From the NCBI GenBank assembly GCA_036526195.1, contig DATCYZ010000067.1, positions 1 through 64,000 of the forward strand: 64,000 nucleotides of DNA, written 5' to 3'. Positions 20,492 through 28,980 of the stretch are shown piece by piece. Source of the DNA: DATCYZ01 sp036526195. GTDB lineage: Bacteria; Pseudomonadota; Gammaproteobacteria; Burkholderiales; SG8-39. Made by a program: the position numbers and the translations under genes. Positions within the stretch are counted from its first letter, which is position 1; each line of letters begins with the position of its first letter. The notes under the pieces are model-generated. The model ran no database searches. It saw only the letters and a list, made by a program, of their open reading frames with translations, and was not told the origin of the DNA.

Positions 20492-21511
20492 TCATGCCGC
20501 CGCCCGCTCGATCAGCATTGCGTCGCCGTAGGAGAAGAAGCGGTAGCGCGCGGCGATCGCGTGCGCGTAGGCGCGCCGGATCGCCTGCGCGCCGGCGAAG
20601 GCCGACACCAGCATCAGCAGGCTCGAGCGCGGCAGGTGAAAGTTGGTGAGCAGCCGGTCGACCACGCGGAAGCGGAAGCCGGGGTAGACGAACAGGTCGG
20701 TTTCGCCTTCGCAGGCCCGCAGGCTACCCTCGGCCGCCGCCGATTCGAGCGCGCGCAGCGCCGTGGTGCCGACGGCGAGCACGCGCCCGCCGGCCGCGCG
20801 CGCCCGCGCGATGGCATCGACCGTTTCCTGCGGCACCGCGTAGCGCTCCGAATGCATGCGGTGCGCCTCCACGGTGTCGCTGCGCACCGGCCCGAAGGTG
20901 CCGAAGCCCACGTGCAGGGTGACCCGTGCGACGCGCGCGCCGATGCGCGCGAGCAGCGCGGCGTCGAAGTGCAGGCCGGCGGTCGGCGCGGCGACCGCCC
21001 CGGGCCGCGCGGCGAACACGGTCTGGTAGCGCGCCTCGTCCTCCGCGCCCGCGGGACGCTGGATATAGGGCGGCAGGGGCACGCTGCCGATGCGCTCGAG
21101 CACGCCGGAGACGGACTGGCCCGGGAAGCCGATGCGCCAGCGTTCGCCTTCGCGCGCCCGCACCTCGGCCTGCACGCCGCCGTCCAGTTCCAGCAGACTT
21201 CCGGGTTTCGGCGGGTGGCTGACCCGCATCAGGCAGAGCGCTTCCTCGTCCGATTCGATGCGCTCGACGAACAACTCGACCCGTCCGCCGCTCGCCTTGC
21301 TGCCCGCGAGACGCGCCTTGATCACCCGGGTGTCGTTGACGACCAGCAGGTCGTGCGGGGCGAGGCACGCCGGAAGATCGACGATGCGCCGATCCTCGAG
21401 CGTGCCGCGCGCCGCGTCGAGGTGCAGCATCCGCGCCCCGGAACGCGCCGGATCCGGGTGCTGGGCGATGAGTTCCTCGGGCAGCGCATAGTCGAAGTCC
21501 GATACGCGCAT
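20492..21511 (-). CDS. queA: S-adenosylmethionine:tRNA ribosyltransferase-isomerase
   Basis: 339 aa. QueA transfers the ribosyl moiety of SAM to preQ1-34 tRNA, giving epoxyqueuosine. Family features are DFDYALPEELIAQHP at the N-terminus, LLVVNDTRVIKARL, PTAGLHFD in the centre, HVGFGTFGPV, and FLLTNFHLPRSSLLMLV-like sequence near the C-terminus. The start at 21511 lies about 105 nt from tRNA-Leu, which is transcribed in the opposite direction. The same strand continues through the dioxygenase to tgt. Confidence 0.96.
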   Translation of the reverse strand: MRVSDFDYALPEELIAQHPDPARSGARMLHLDAARGTLEDRRIVDLPACLAPHDLLVVNDTRVIKARLAGSKASGGRVELFVERIESDEEALCLMRVSHPPKPGSLLELDGGVQAEVRAREGERWRIGFPGQSVSGVLERIGSVPLPPYIQRPAGAEDEARYQTVFAARPGAVAAPTAGLHFDAALLARIGARVARVTLHVGFGTFGPVRSDTVEAHRMHSERYAVPQETVDAIARARAAGGRVLAVGTTALRALESAAAEGSLRACEGETDLFVYPGFRFRVVDRLLTNFHLPRSSLLMLVSAFAGAQAIRRAYAHAIAARYRFFSYGDAMLIERAAA

Positions 21512-21616
21512 GGCGCGGCATTATAGAATCCGCTTCCCGTGCCGATAGGCTTTCCGGGGTGACCCGCACAGGCGGGCTGCCGGAAGGCGGTTTCGCCGGG
21601 CCCGCGAGGCAATCGC

Positions 21617-21703
21617 GCCGGAATGGCGGAATCGGTAGACGCAGCGGACTCAAAATCCGCCGATCGCAAGGTCATGAGAGTTCGAGTCTCTCTTCCGGCA
21701 CCA
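21617..21703 (+). tRNA. tRNA-Leu, anticodon CAA
   Basis: The acceptor arm GCCGGAA (21617-21623) pairs with TTCCGGC (21693-21699); the discriminator A is at 21700, followed by encoded CCA (21701-21703). The anticodon stem GCGGA/TCCGC encloses loop CTCAAAA with anticodon CAA at 21651-21653. A long variable arm, as expected for a class II tRNA, precedes GTTCGAGTC of the T arm. It lies between divergent queA and the rpfG-like gene. Confidence 0.97.
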
Positions 21704-21842
21704 CCTGAAGATTCGCGGGCAAGCGTCAGAATGTGCAAGCGCTGTGTCCGATACCCGCACCCTGGCTGCGCCCCTGTGGACAGGCAGGAGGGCGCGGCGT
21801 AGGCTGGATTTGACTGCGGATAACGCAACGGAGCACCGGACG

Positions 21843-22940
21843 ATGCGCGCGCAAGTGAGGTACCTGCCTTCTGCGGCGCGCTCGACCGTGATCGTCGTCG
21901 ACGACCAGTCCACGGGCCGCGCGATCCTCGAGCAGGTGGTGCGTGGCATCGACGAGCATGTGGTCGCGCAGGTGTTCGAGCGGCCGGTGGACGCGGTGGT
22001 CTGGGCCACCCGGCATGTCGCGGACCTTGTCTTGGTCGACTACGCGATGCCCGAAATGGACGGCATCGAGTTCGCGCGGCGCGTGCGCGCGCTGCCCGGC
22101 TATGACCATGTCCCGATCGTGATGGTGACGGTGCATGACGACCGCCGCGTGCGCTACGCCGCGCTCGACGCGGGGATCACGGATTTTCTGGCCAAGCCGA
22201 TCGATGCGCGCGAGTGCCTCGCGCGCTGCCGCAACCTGCTCGCCATGCGGCGCCAGCAGCTGATCCTGGAGGACCGCGGGCGATTGCTCGAGGCGATGAT
22301 CGCCGATGCGACGCGCGAAGTGCGCGGTCGGGAGCGCGAAGCGCTGCTCCGGCTGGCGCGCGCAGGCGAGCACGCCGACGCGGGCGCGGGAAACCACGTC
22401 GAACGGGTCGCGCGCTACGCGAGATTGCTTGCCGAGGCCGTCGGTCTCGACCGGGATGAGGCCGAGTCCATCGAATGGGCGGCGCCGCTGCACGATTTCG
22501 GCAAGATCGGCCTTCCCACGGCGCTCCTTGGCAAGCCGGGCGCGCTGGACCCGGCCGAGCAGTCGCTGATGCGCGAGCACTGCGTACAGGGCCATGCCCT
22601 GCTCAAGGATGCCCGGTCGCGCACGCTGCGGCTTGCGGCAACCATTGCGCTGGAACACCACGAGCGCTATGACGGCGAGGGCTACCCCGCGCGCATCGGC
22701 GGCGAGAAGATCGCGCTCGCCGCGCGCATCGCGTCGGTGGCCGAGGTCTACGACGTGCTGACCACGGACCGCCCCTACCGGCGCGCCTGGTCCACCGAAG
22801 ACGCCATCGGCTACCTGCGCGCGCAGCGCGGGCGCCAGTTCGACCCGCGCCTGGTCGACGCCTTCATCGACCAGCGCGAGGACGTGCAATCCATCCAGAT
22901 CGAATGGCGCGACGGTGCGCCGGGGAAAGGAACGCTTTGA
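21843..22940 (+). CDS. rpfG: Response regulator with HD-GYP domain, RpfG-like c-di-GMP phosphodiesterase
   Basis: 365 aa from the ATG at 21843, with GGAG 9 nt before; the frame is open to 21744. The receiver domain (residues about 15-130) has VVDDQ acidic residues and phospho-acceptor D66 in LVLVDYAMPE. An HD-GYP domain follows, with LHDFGKIG (HD at 217-218) and HHERYDGEGYP near 272. This architecture is RpfG, which degrades cyclic di-GMP when phosphorylated by RpfC in DSF signalling. The stop overlaps the kinase start (TGATG). Its partner kinase and the DSF synthase are encoded within 5 kb. Confidence 0.9.
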   Translation: MRAQVRYLPSAARSTVIVVDDQSTGRAILEQVVRGIDEHVVAQVFERPVDAVVWATRHVADLVLVDYAMPEMDGIEFARRVRALPGYDHVPIVMVTVHDDRRVRYAALDAGITDFLAKPIDARECLARCRNLLAMRRQQLILEDRGRLLEAMIADATREVRGREREALLRLARAGEHADAGAGNHVERVARYARLLAEAVGLDRDEAESIEWAAPLHDFGKIGLPTALLGKPGALDPAEQSLMREHCVQGHALLKDARSRTLRLAATIALEHHERYDGEGYPARIGGEKIALAARIASVAEVYDVLTTDRPYRRAWSTEDAIGYLRAQRGRQFDPRLVDAFIDQREDVQSIQIEWRDGAPGKGTL

Positions 22941-25483
22941 TGCAAGTCACGGGATTCGGCTGGTTCTCCTGGGTGCGCTCGCGCTTGTCGGCGCGCCCGG
23001 ATACCGAGCACGAGCAGGCGCTGGTCAGGCTGGCGGCCGGCACGGTGCTGTTCCTCTACCTCCTGCCGGAGGCCTGGACGGTCGCGGGCGGCGAGTTCGA
23101 TCCGAGCCATCGCTACCTCGCCGGGATGCTCGCGTACCTCGCGTTCTCGGCGGCCATCTTCGTCGGCATCCTGCTGCAACCCGGCGAGTCGCCCGCGCGG
23201 CGCGTGTTCGCCGCGCTGGTCGACATCGGCACGGTGACGTACTTCATGGCGCTCTCGGGCGCCCACGGACTGCCGTTGTTCCTCGTCTACGTCTGGGTGA
23301 CCCTGGCCAACGGCTTTCGCTTCGGTCCGCCCTACCTGCTGCTGTGCATCGCCCTGAGCGTGGGCGGCTTCAGTGCCGTCCTGCTGGAGAACGAGTTCTG
23401 GCAGGCCTACCTCGGCGTCGGCATCGGCATGATGGGGCTGATGGTGGCGCTGGACGTCTACGTCCTGAGCCTGGTGAAGCGCATGTTCGAGGCGCTGGCG
23501 CGGGCCGAGGCGGCCAACCAGGCCAAGCGCCGCTTCATTTCGGTGGTGAGCCACGAGTTGCGCACGCCGCTGAACGCGATCATCGGCATGGCGGACCTGA
23601 TGCGCGACACCTCGCTCAACCGCGAGCAGGCCGACATGCTGCAGACGCTGCGCGGGGCCTCGCACGTGATGGTCGCCCTGGTCGAGGACGTGCTCGATTT
23701 CTCGAAGATCGAGGCCGGCAAGCTGACGCTGGAGCGCGCCGAGTTCGACCTGCACGCGCTGGTCAACAGCACCTGCCGGATCCTCGCTGCGCAGGCGGCG
23801 GCGAAGGGCGTGGAATTCGTGGTGTCGATCATGCCGGAGGTGCCGCCCGCGGTCCGCGGCGACCCGCATTACCTGCGGCAGGTGCTGATCAACCTGGCCG
23901 GCAACGCCGTGAAGTTCACCGAGCGCGGCAGCGTCACGGTGCATGTGACCGCGCAGGAGGAAAGCGGCAGCGGCGTCCGGCTCAAGTTCTCGGTGCGGGA
24001 TACGGGCCTGGGCATCACGCCCGAAGCCCAGGAGCGCATTTTCGAGAGCTTCACGCAGGGCGAGCAGTCGACGACCCGGCGTTTCGGCGGCACCGGCCTG
24101 GGCACCACCATCGCGAAGCAGCTGGTCGAACTGATGGGCGGGCGCATCGGCCTGGAAAGCGCGCTCGGCCTGGGCAGCACGTTCTGGTTCGAGGTGCCGC
24201 TCGACAAGCAGCCCGAGCAGCCCGGTGCCCGCACGGGCGAGCTCGCCGGCGCGCGCATCCTGCTGGTCGGCTTCCCGGAGGCGCACCGCCAGGCCGTCGA
24301 ACAGGCGCTCACCGGCTGGGGCGCGGTACCGGTCGCGGTCGGCACCGTGGAAGAGGGCGTCGCGCGCCTGGTGGCGGAGATCAGCCGGGCGAAGCCGTAC
24401 CACAGCGCGCTGATCCATGCGGTCGACGGCCAGATCGATCGCGGCATGCGGTTCCGCCACGGCGCGCCGGATCCGGCGCCGCCGCTGGTGCTCGCCACGC
24501 CGGTCGAGGGCGGAATCGCGCGCTTCGATGCCCTGTCGGCGGGGTTCACCACGGTGCTGGAGCTGCCCTTCGACAAGCGCCAGCTGTTCAATGTCCTGCA
24601 CACGGTCAGCGCACGCGACGACGTGCGCGAAGGCGTCATTCGCCTTCAGGATTACGCGCGCCAGGGCGGTTCGGTACGCAAGTTCCGCTTGCTGGTCGCG
24701 GACGACAACCCGACCAACCGCGAAGTCCTCGGGCGAATTCTCGAGCGCGCCGGGCACGTGGTAGTGCAGGTGGCCGATGGCGAGCAGGCGCTGGACGCGG
24801 TCGAGCGCGAGCCCTTCGATCTCCTGCTCCTGGACCGGAACATGCCGGGGCTGGGCGGAATCGAGGTGGTGCGCGCCCTGCGTGCCATGCAGAGCGCGAG
24901 CGAGCGCATTCCCGCATTGATCGTTTCCGCAGATGTCACGCCCGAAGGCCGCCGCGAGTGCCTCGAAGCCGGTGCCGACGGCTTTCTGGGAAAGCCGGTG
25001 GAAGCCATCCGCCTGCTCGACGAGATTCACCGGATCGTCGAGGCGCGCCCCACGGAACCGCAGCGCCAGGGGGCACCAGTTGAGGCTCCCCGGCCTGCGC
25101 GTGCCGACAGCGATGCGACCGTGCCGGCGGTCAACCTGGAGACCCTGTCCCACCTCGAGGAACTCGGGTCCTCGGCGGTGTTCGTCGAGAAGCTGATCGG
25201 CGTGTACCTGGCCGACAACGCCGAGCTGGTCGCCAAGATGGAAGCGGCCGTGGCCGCCCGGGGGTTCAAGGAGTTCCGCGCGCACCTGCACGCGATGAAG
25301 GGATCGTCCGCCAGCATGGGGACGGACCGGCTGACGCGCCTGTGCACCAGCCTGGGCCGGCTGTCGGACACGGAACTGCGCGGGCAGGGAACCGCGCTGG
25401 TGCGCCTGCTCGGTCAGGAACTGAGCGCGGCGCGCAACGAACTCGAGCGGTATCTGGCAGAGCGCCGGCGCTCCGCGGGCTGA
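22940..25483 (+). CDS. rpfC: Hybrid sensor histidine kinase, RpfC-like DSF receptor
   Basis: 847 aa from the ATG at 22940, overlapping the rpfG stop by 1 nt. The N-terminal input region (about residues 30-185) has five or six hydrophobic helices, as in RpfC sensors. HisKA has phospho-histidine H205 in SVVSHELRTPL. The ATPase boxes include NLAGNAVKFTE and GGTGLGTTIA. A first receiver-like segment (ARILLVGFPEAHR) lacks the acidic pocket. The second receiver is intact with D632, and a C-terminal Hpt domain carries H784 (HAMKGSS). RpfC senses cis-2-unsaturated fatty acids and phosphorylates RpfG. Confidence 0.9.
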   Translation: MQVTGFGWFSWVRSRLSARPDTEHEQALVRLAAGTVLFLYLLPEAWTVAGGEFDPSHRYLAGMLAYLAFSAAIFVGILLQPGESPARRVFAALVDIGTVTYFMALSGAHGLPLFLVYVWVTLANGFRFGPPYLLLCIALSVGGFSAVLLENEFWQAYLGVGIGMMGLMVALDVYVLSLVKRMFEALARAEAANQAKRRFISVVSHELRTPLNAIIGMADLMRDTSLNREQADMLQTLRGASHVMVALVEDVLDFSKIEAGKLTLERAEFDLHALVNSTCRILAAQAAAKGVEFVVSIMPEVPPAVRGDPHYLRQVLINLAGNAVKFTERGSVTVHVTAQEESGSGVRLKFSVRDTGLGITPEAQERIFESFTQGEQSTTRRFGGTGLGTTIAKQLVELMGGRIGLESALGLGSTFWFEVPLDKQPEQPGARTGELAGARILLVGFPEAHRQAVEQALTGWGAVPVAVGTVEEGVARLVAEISRAKPYHSALIHAVDGQIDRGMRFRHGAPDPAPPLVLATPVEGGIARFDALSAGFTTVLELPFDKRQLFNVLHTVSARDDVREGVIRLQDYARQGGSVRKFRLLVADDNPTNREVLGRILERAGHVVVQVADGEQALDAVEREPFDLLLLDRNMPGLGGIEVVRALRAMQSASERIPALIVSADVTPEGRRECLEAGADGFLGKPVEAIRLLDEIHRIVEARPTEPQRQGAPVEAPRPARADSDATVPAVNLETLSHLEELGSSAVFVEKLIGVYLADNAELVAKMEAAVAARGFKEFRAHLHAMKGSSASMGTDRLTRLCTSLGRLSDTELRGQGTALVRLLGQELSAARNELERYLAERRRSAG

Positions 25484-25574
25484 GCGCCGAGGGCTGGTTT
25501 TTGCGGCAGGCCCGGCACCTGCTGCGCTACAATCGCAGCCCCTGAATGCCTGCACTGCCCACGGGTCCCGCCGC

Positions 25575-26240
25575 ATGTCCTTCTTCATCACGCTGCTCGA
25601 GTCCACCGATGCCAACCGTCGCGACCTGGAAGCGATTCCGAAGGTCCATGCGATGGTCAATCACGGGCTGAACCTCGCCGAGTACCAGGCCTTCCTGCAC
25701 GACCTCTACCACATCGTGTGGAATTTCTGCCCGATCATGGCCGCCGCCGCGTCGCGCCTGGGCGACGATTTCCGCGAGGTGCGCTATGAGTTGTACGAGC
25801 GCATCGAGGAGGAGAAGGGGCACGAGCTGTGGGTACTTGAGGACATCGCGGCCGTCGGCGGCGATGTCGCGCGCGCGAAAGGCGAGCCGCCGAGCGCGGC
25901 CACGCAGGCCATGATCGCCTGGAACTACCATGGCGCCGACCGCAAGCACCCCTGCTCAGTGCTTGGCATGCTCTACACGCTGGAGGTGATTGCGTCCGTC
26001 TACGGCGGTCGGGTCGCCGATTCGATCGCCCGCGCCATCGGCCGGAATGTCGATGGCGGCGGCTTCCGCTTCCTGACCTCGCACGCGACGATGGATGCCG
26101 AGCACATGGCGAAACTCAACGTGCTGGTGAAGACGATCGAGGAACCCGCCGCGCAGCAGGCGATCATCGAGTCGACGCGGGTCAACTTCTACCAGTTCGG
26201 TCAGCTGTACCGCGAAGGCGGACCGATCCTGAGCGCGTGA
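25575..26240 (+). CDS. Heme-oxygenase-fold protein of the rpf locus (TenA-like / possible diiron oxidase)
   Basis: 221 aa, all-alpha. Histidine/acid-rich helices could bind metal: E36 and H46 (HDLYHIVWN), E80 and H83 (EEEKGHELW), E137 (YTLEV), and D174, E176, H177 (TMDAEHM). These positions resemble heme-oxygenase-like diiron oxidases (HDO) more than thiamin-salvage TenA, but the exact ligand set is my inference. It lies downstream of rpfC on the same strand and faces rpfF. A role in making, modifying or degrading the DSF fatty-acid signal is plausible and unproven. Confidence 0.75.
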   Translation: MSFFITLLESTDANRRDLEAIPKVHAMVNHGLNLAEYQAFLHDLYHIVWNFCPIMAAAASRLGDDFREVRYELYERIEEEKGHELWVLEDIAAVGGDVARAKGEPPSAATQAMIAWNYHGADRKHPCSVLGMLYTLEVIASVYGGRVADSIARAIGRNVDGGGFRFLTSHATMDAEHMAKLNVLVKTIEEPAAQQAIIESTRVNFYQFGQLYREGGPILSA

Positions 26241-26243
26241 GTC

Positions 26244-26270
26244 CCGCGGCGGCCGGCGCGGCCGCCGCGG
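26244..26270. terminator. Strong hairpin between convergent rpf genes
   Basis: CCGCGGCGGCC (26244-26254), a 5-nt loop, GGCCGCCGCGG (26260-26270): a perfect 11-bp G+C stem between the stops of the heme-oxygenase-fold gene and rpfF. There is no U-tract, so intrinsic termination is uncertain; it may insulate the convergent transcripts. Confidence 0.45.
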
Positions 26271-26297
26271 AGAGCCCGATGCCTGTCGGGTCGAATC

Positions 26298-27239
26298 TCA
26301 GGCCGAAGCGACCAGCCGTTCTTCCTCGAGGACCTCGGCCGAGACGTCGGTCGGCTCGCCCGATTCCATGCGCCGCATCTGCGAGCGCACGATCCGGCCC
26401 ATCATCTTGAGGTCCTTGTCCTCCAGTCGAAGCGCCGCGTTCACCCAGACATCGGTGATCGCGTCGAGTTCCTCGCGCTGGATCGGATGCACCAGTTGTC
26501 GCGCCCGAAGCACCGCCTGCAGGCCATTACGCCGGCGATGGTGCCTGGCGATCCAGTCGCGCACCGTCGCCTCGGCCTGGCCGTCCGGCGCGACGACGTC
26601 GATGATGCCCATCTCGTGCAGTTCGCGTGCCGGGAGGATCCGCCCCGACAGGATGAACGCCTCCGCGGCGCGCATGCCGATGCGCCGGGCGAGCAGGCTG
26701 TAGGCACCCATGCCCGGGAACAGGTTGAACAGGATCTCGGGCAGTCCGAGCTGGGCGCTTTCCTCGGCGACGACCACGTCCGAGGACAGGGCGCACTCGA
26801 GCCCGCCGCCGAGCGCGTCACCCTGCACCATCGAGATGGTGATCATGGAGGGCGAGAAGTAGTTGCGAATGCGGCTGTACATGTTGTCGATGCACAGGCG
26901 CGCATAGTGCGCGAGCGCATCGCGGTCCCGCGACTTGATGAGCAGGACGAACAGCGCAAGGTCGCCCCCCAGGTTGAACACGCGGGGCACGCGCGAACCG
27001 ACCACGTAATAGTTGGCACGGGTCTGCACGCCGCCGATCTCCACCTGGCCATTGTCGTCGGCGAGCTTGCCGTCGTGCGCCCGGATGTCCTTCAGCAAGC
27101 CCAGGCTGAAACAGCTGTTTCCCTTCGGATTGAAGTACCCCCAGATGGCGCCGGTGGCCGGCTCATACTCGGTCTGGTACTGACTGTTGGCCTTGCCATA
27201 CGGCACCCGCAGGCCTTGCGCGTCGATCATGTTGCTCAT
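26298..27239 (-). CDS. rpfF: RpfF-like DSF synthase (crotonase family)
   Basis: 313 aa. RpfF converts 3-hydroxyacyl-ACP to the cis-2-unsaturated diffusible signal factor by dehydration and thioester hydrolysis. The characteristic YFNPKGNSCFSLGLLKDI-like N-terminal region is present (about residues 35-52). Both catalytic glutamates of the family are visible: E148 in GGGLECALSS and E168 in GLPEILF. The oxyanion region is QGDALGGG. It is convergent with the rpfG-rpfC-oxidase genes. Which acyl chain it makes cannot be read from the sequence. Confidence 0.88.
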   Translation of the reverse strand: MSNMIDAQGLRVPYGKANSQYQTEYEPATGAIWGYFNPKGNSCFSLGLLKDIRAHDGKLADDNGQVEIGGVQTRANYYVVGSRVPRVFNLGGDLALFVLLIKSRDRDALAHYARLCIDNMYSRIRNYFSPSMITISMVQGDALGGGLECALSSDVVVAEESAQLGLPEILFNLFPGMGAYSLLARRIGMRAAEAFILSGRILPARELHEMGIIDVVAPDGQAEATVRDWIARHHRRRNGLQAVLRARQLVHPIQREELDAITDVWVNAALRLEDKDLKMMGRIVRSQMRRMESGEPTDVSAEVLEEERLVASA

Positions 27240-27429
27240 GGTTTGCTCCTCATCCCTTCAATGACACAAGACCCCGGAATAGGGGCGCCGTTCGCATCGC
27301 CGGACCCGGGGCTCTGTCGGCCCCAGTGTCCCGTGCGGCCAATATACCGCCTGGCAAGGCAGGAGATGCACGCCTCAGAGGGGGGGTGGGGCGAAATGCC
27401 CCGGCACGTGTTGCGCCGGAGAAACGATC

Positions 27430-28875
27430 TCAGGACGGGATCGGAGCCGCCATTTTCCCGGTTGTCGCGAGCGGGCGCAGGTATGCGCCCTGCGACTGGA
27501 GCGCCTGCTGCAGGGCCTGAACTTTGAGCGCGCGCGGTGTGACGCCGGCCGCGACGGCCAGCGCGGCCGCCGTGCCGGCCGCCTGCCCGGTGACCCAGCA
27601 CTGCGGGATTTCGCGCAGGAAGCTGTGCGAGGTCGCGTCGCAGGACACATGGCGTCCGCAGGCCAGCAGGCCCTCGAGGGCCTCCGGCACCAGGCAGCCG
27701 TAGGGAATCGAGAGATTCGGGAACTTCGGCGAGAGCGAGGGCGTGACGCCGATTTCGTCGGGCAGCACCTCGCCGCCGGCCCATTGGCCACGGGTGACGC
27801 GGGCCCTGCCGACCAGCCGCCGGCTGTGGCGCACGCCGAGTTGGGGTGCCGACAGCAGCAGGTGGGCGGCTTCGAACCCGGGCGCGTGGCTTCGGTAGAA
27901 GTCCAGGTGGGCCGCCATCAATTCATGAGATCGCACTTCCACTGCGGTCAGGTCGTCCACGTCCAGGGCCGAATAGCCGGCCTGTCGCGGCCCCATGAAG
28001 AGGGCAATGTCGTTGCGCCACGAAACGAACGGCTTGTCGAAAAATCGCATCGCTTCCCGGCCGCGCTGCATGAAGGCCGAGTACTGCTGTGGGGTGGCGG
28101 CCCTGAACTCGAGCCAGCGCGCCATGTCCACGCCGCCGAACAGCCACGAGGTATTCATGCAGTGGTGAATGTCGTCCTGCTCGATGTCCGAGTCGAAGGC
28201 GGCCCCGGCGGCGGCAAACAGGTCGCCATCGCCGGTGGCATCGACGACGACGCGCGCAAGCACGGCGCGCCGTCCCTGCTTGCTCTCGAACACCGCGCCG
28301 CGCACGATGCCGTCTTCCATCCACGGCGCGGCCGCCCAGGCGTGGTACACGAGGCGCACGCCGTGCTCGAGCAGGATGCGCTGCGAGGCCAGCTTGAGGT
28401 GCTCGGGGTCCACGGTGGGCGACCAGGTCACCACGCCGTGAAAGGCGCTGGTGCGTGCCGCCCACCACGCGGCGCGCCGTGGCGCGCGCGTGCCCCAGGC
28501 TTCGCGCGGCGGGCCGGCGATGGCCTCCGGTGGCAGGCGACCGAGCAGTTCCTCGGCGAACCCGCGGATCACCGGTTGTCCGTCCCAGTCGGTCATGCGA
28601 TCAATCCAGATCACCAGCCCGCCGGTCGACAGCCCGCCGAGGTGGTTGTGGCGCTCGAGGAGGATCACGTCGGCGCCCAGGCGCGCGGCGCTCGCCGCCG
28701 CGGCGGTGCCCGAGGGGCCGCCCCCGACCACGAGCACGTCGCAACGCGCATGCACGGGGACTTCGCGCGCGGGTTCGGTTACCGTGCCCGGCGACACGCG
28801 CCGTTTCGGCGCACGGGCGTCGTCGCGGAACACCTCCGAGACAAAGAATCTTTCGTCGGGTGGCCGGGATGCCAT
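27430..28875 (-). CDS. FAD-dependent oxidoreductase (FAD_oxidored family)
   Basis: 481 aa from the ATG at 28875. The reading frame extends far upstream, antisense to the next gene, so the start was placed to give the usual position of the FAD motif. Residues about 48-75 hold the dinucleotide-binding fold VVGGGPSGTAAAASAARLG ending in LLER. Further features are VVVDATGDGDLFA (second FAD contact) and the C-terminal GRHVSCDATSHSFLREIPQCWVTGQAAGTAA region typical of this family. Substrate is unknown. It is divergent from a gamma-glutamyltransferase family gene, with about 105 nt between the starts. Confidence 0.82.
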   Translation of the reverse strand: MASRPPDERFFVSEVFRDDARAPKRRVSPGTVTEPAREVPVHARCDVLVVGGGPSGTAAAASAARLGADVILLERHNHLGGLSTGGLVIWIDRMTDWDGQPVIRGFAEELLGRLPPEAIAGPPREAWGTRAPRRAAWWAARTSAFHGVVTWSPTVDPEHLKLASQRILLEHGVRLVYHAWAAAPWMEDGIVRGAVFESKQGRRAVLARVVVDATGDGDLFAAAGAAFDSDIEQDDIHHCMNTSWLFGGVDMARWLEFRAATPQQYSAFMQRGREAMRFFDKPFVSWRNDIALFMGPRQAGYSALDVDDLTAVEVRSHELMAAHLDFYRSHAPGFEAAHLLLSAPQLGVRHSRRLVGRARVTRGQWAGGEVLPDEIGVTPSLSPKFPNLSIPYGCLVPEALEGLLACGRHVSCDATSHSFLREIPQCWVTGQAAGTAAALAVAAGVTPRALKVQALQQALQSQGAYLRPLATTGKMAAPIPS

Positions 28876-28980
28876 GAATGCGTGCCGTGCGCCGCTCGTA
28901 ACGATGCGGGCATTGTAGTCCCGGCGGCTTGCAGCGGCGCGCAGGTCGGGCGAACATGCGCTCCTTTCGCGGAGGCAGTG

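Noticed and set aside
25501..25533. TTGCGG ... TACAAT as a promoter for the heme-oxygenase-fold gene
   Set aside because: The spacer is 21 nt, too long for a sigma-70 promoter. Only the TACAAT box could be meaningful.
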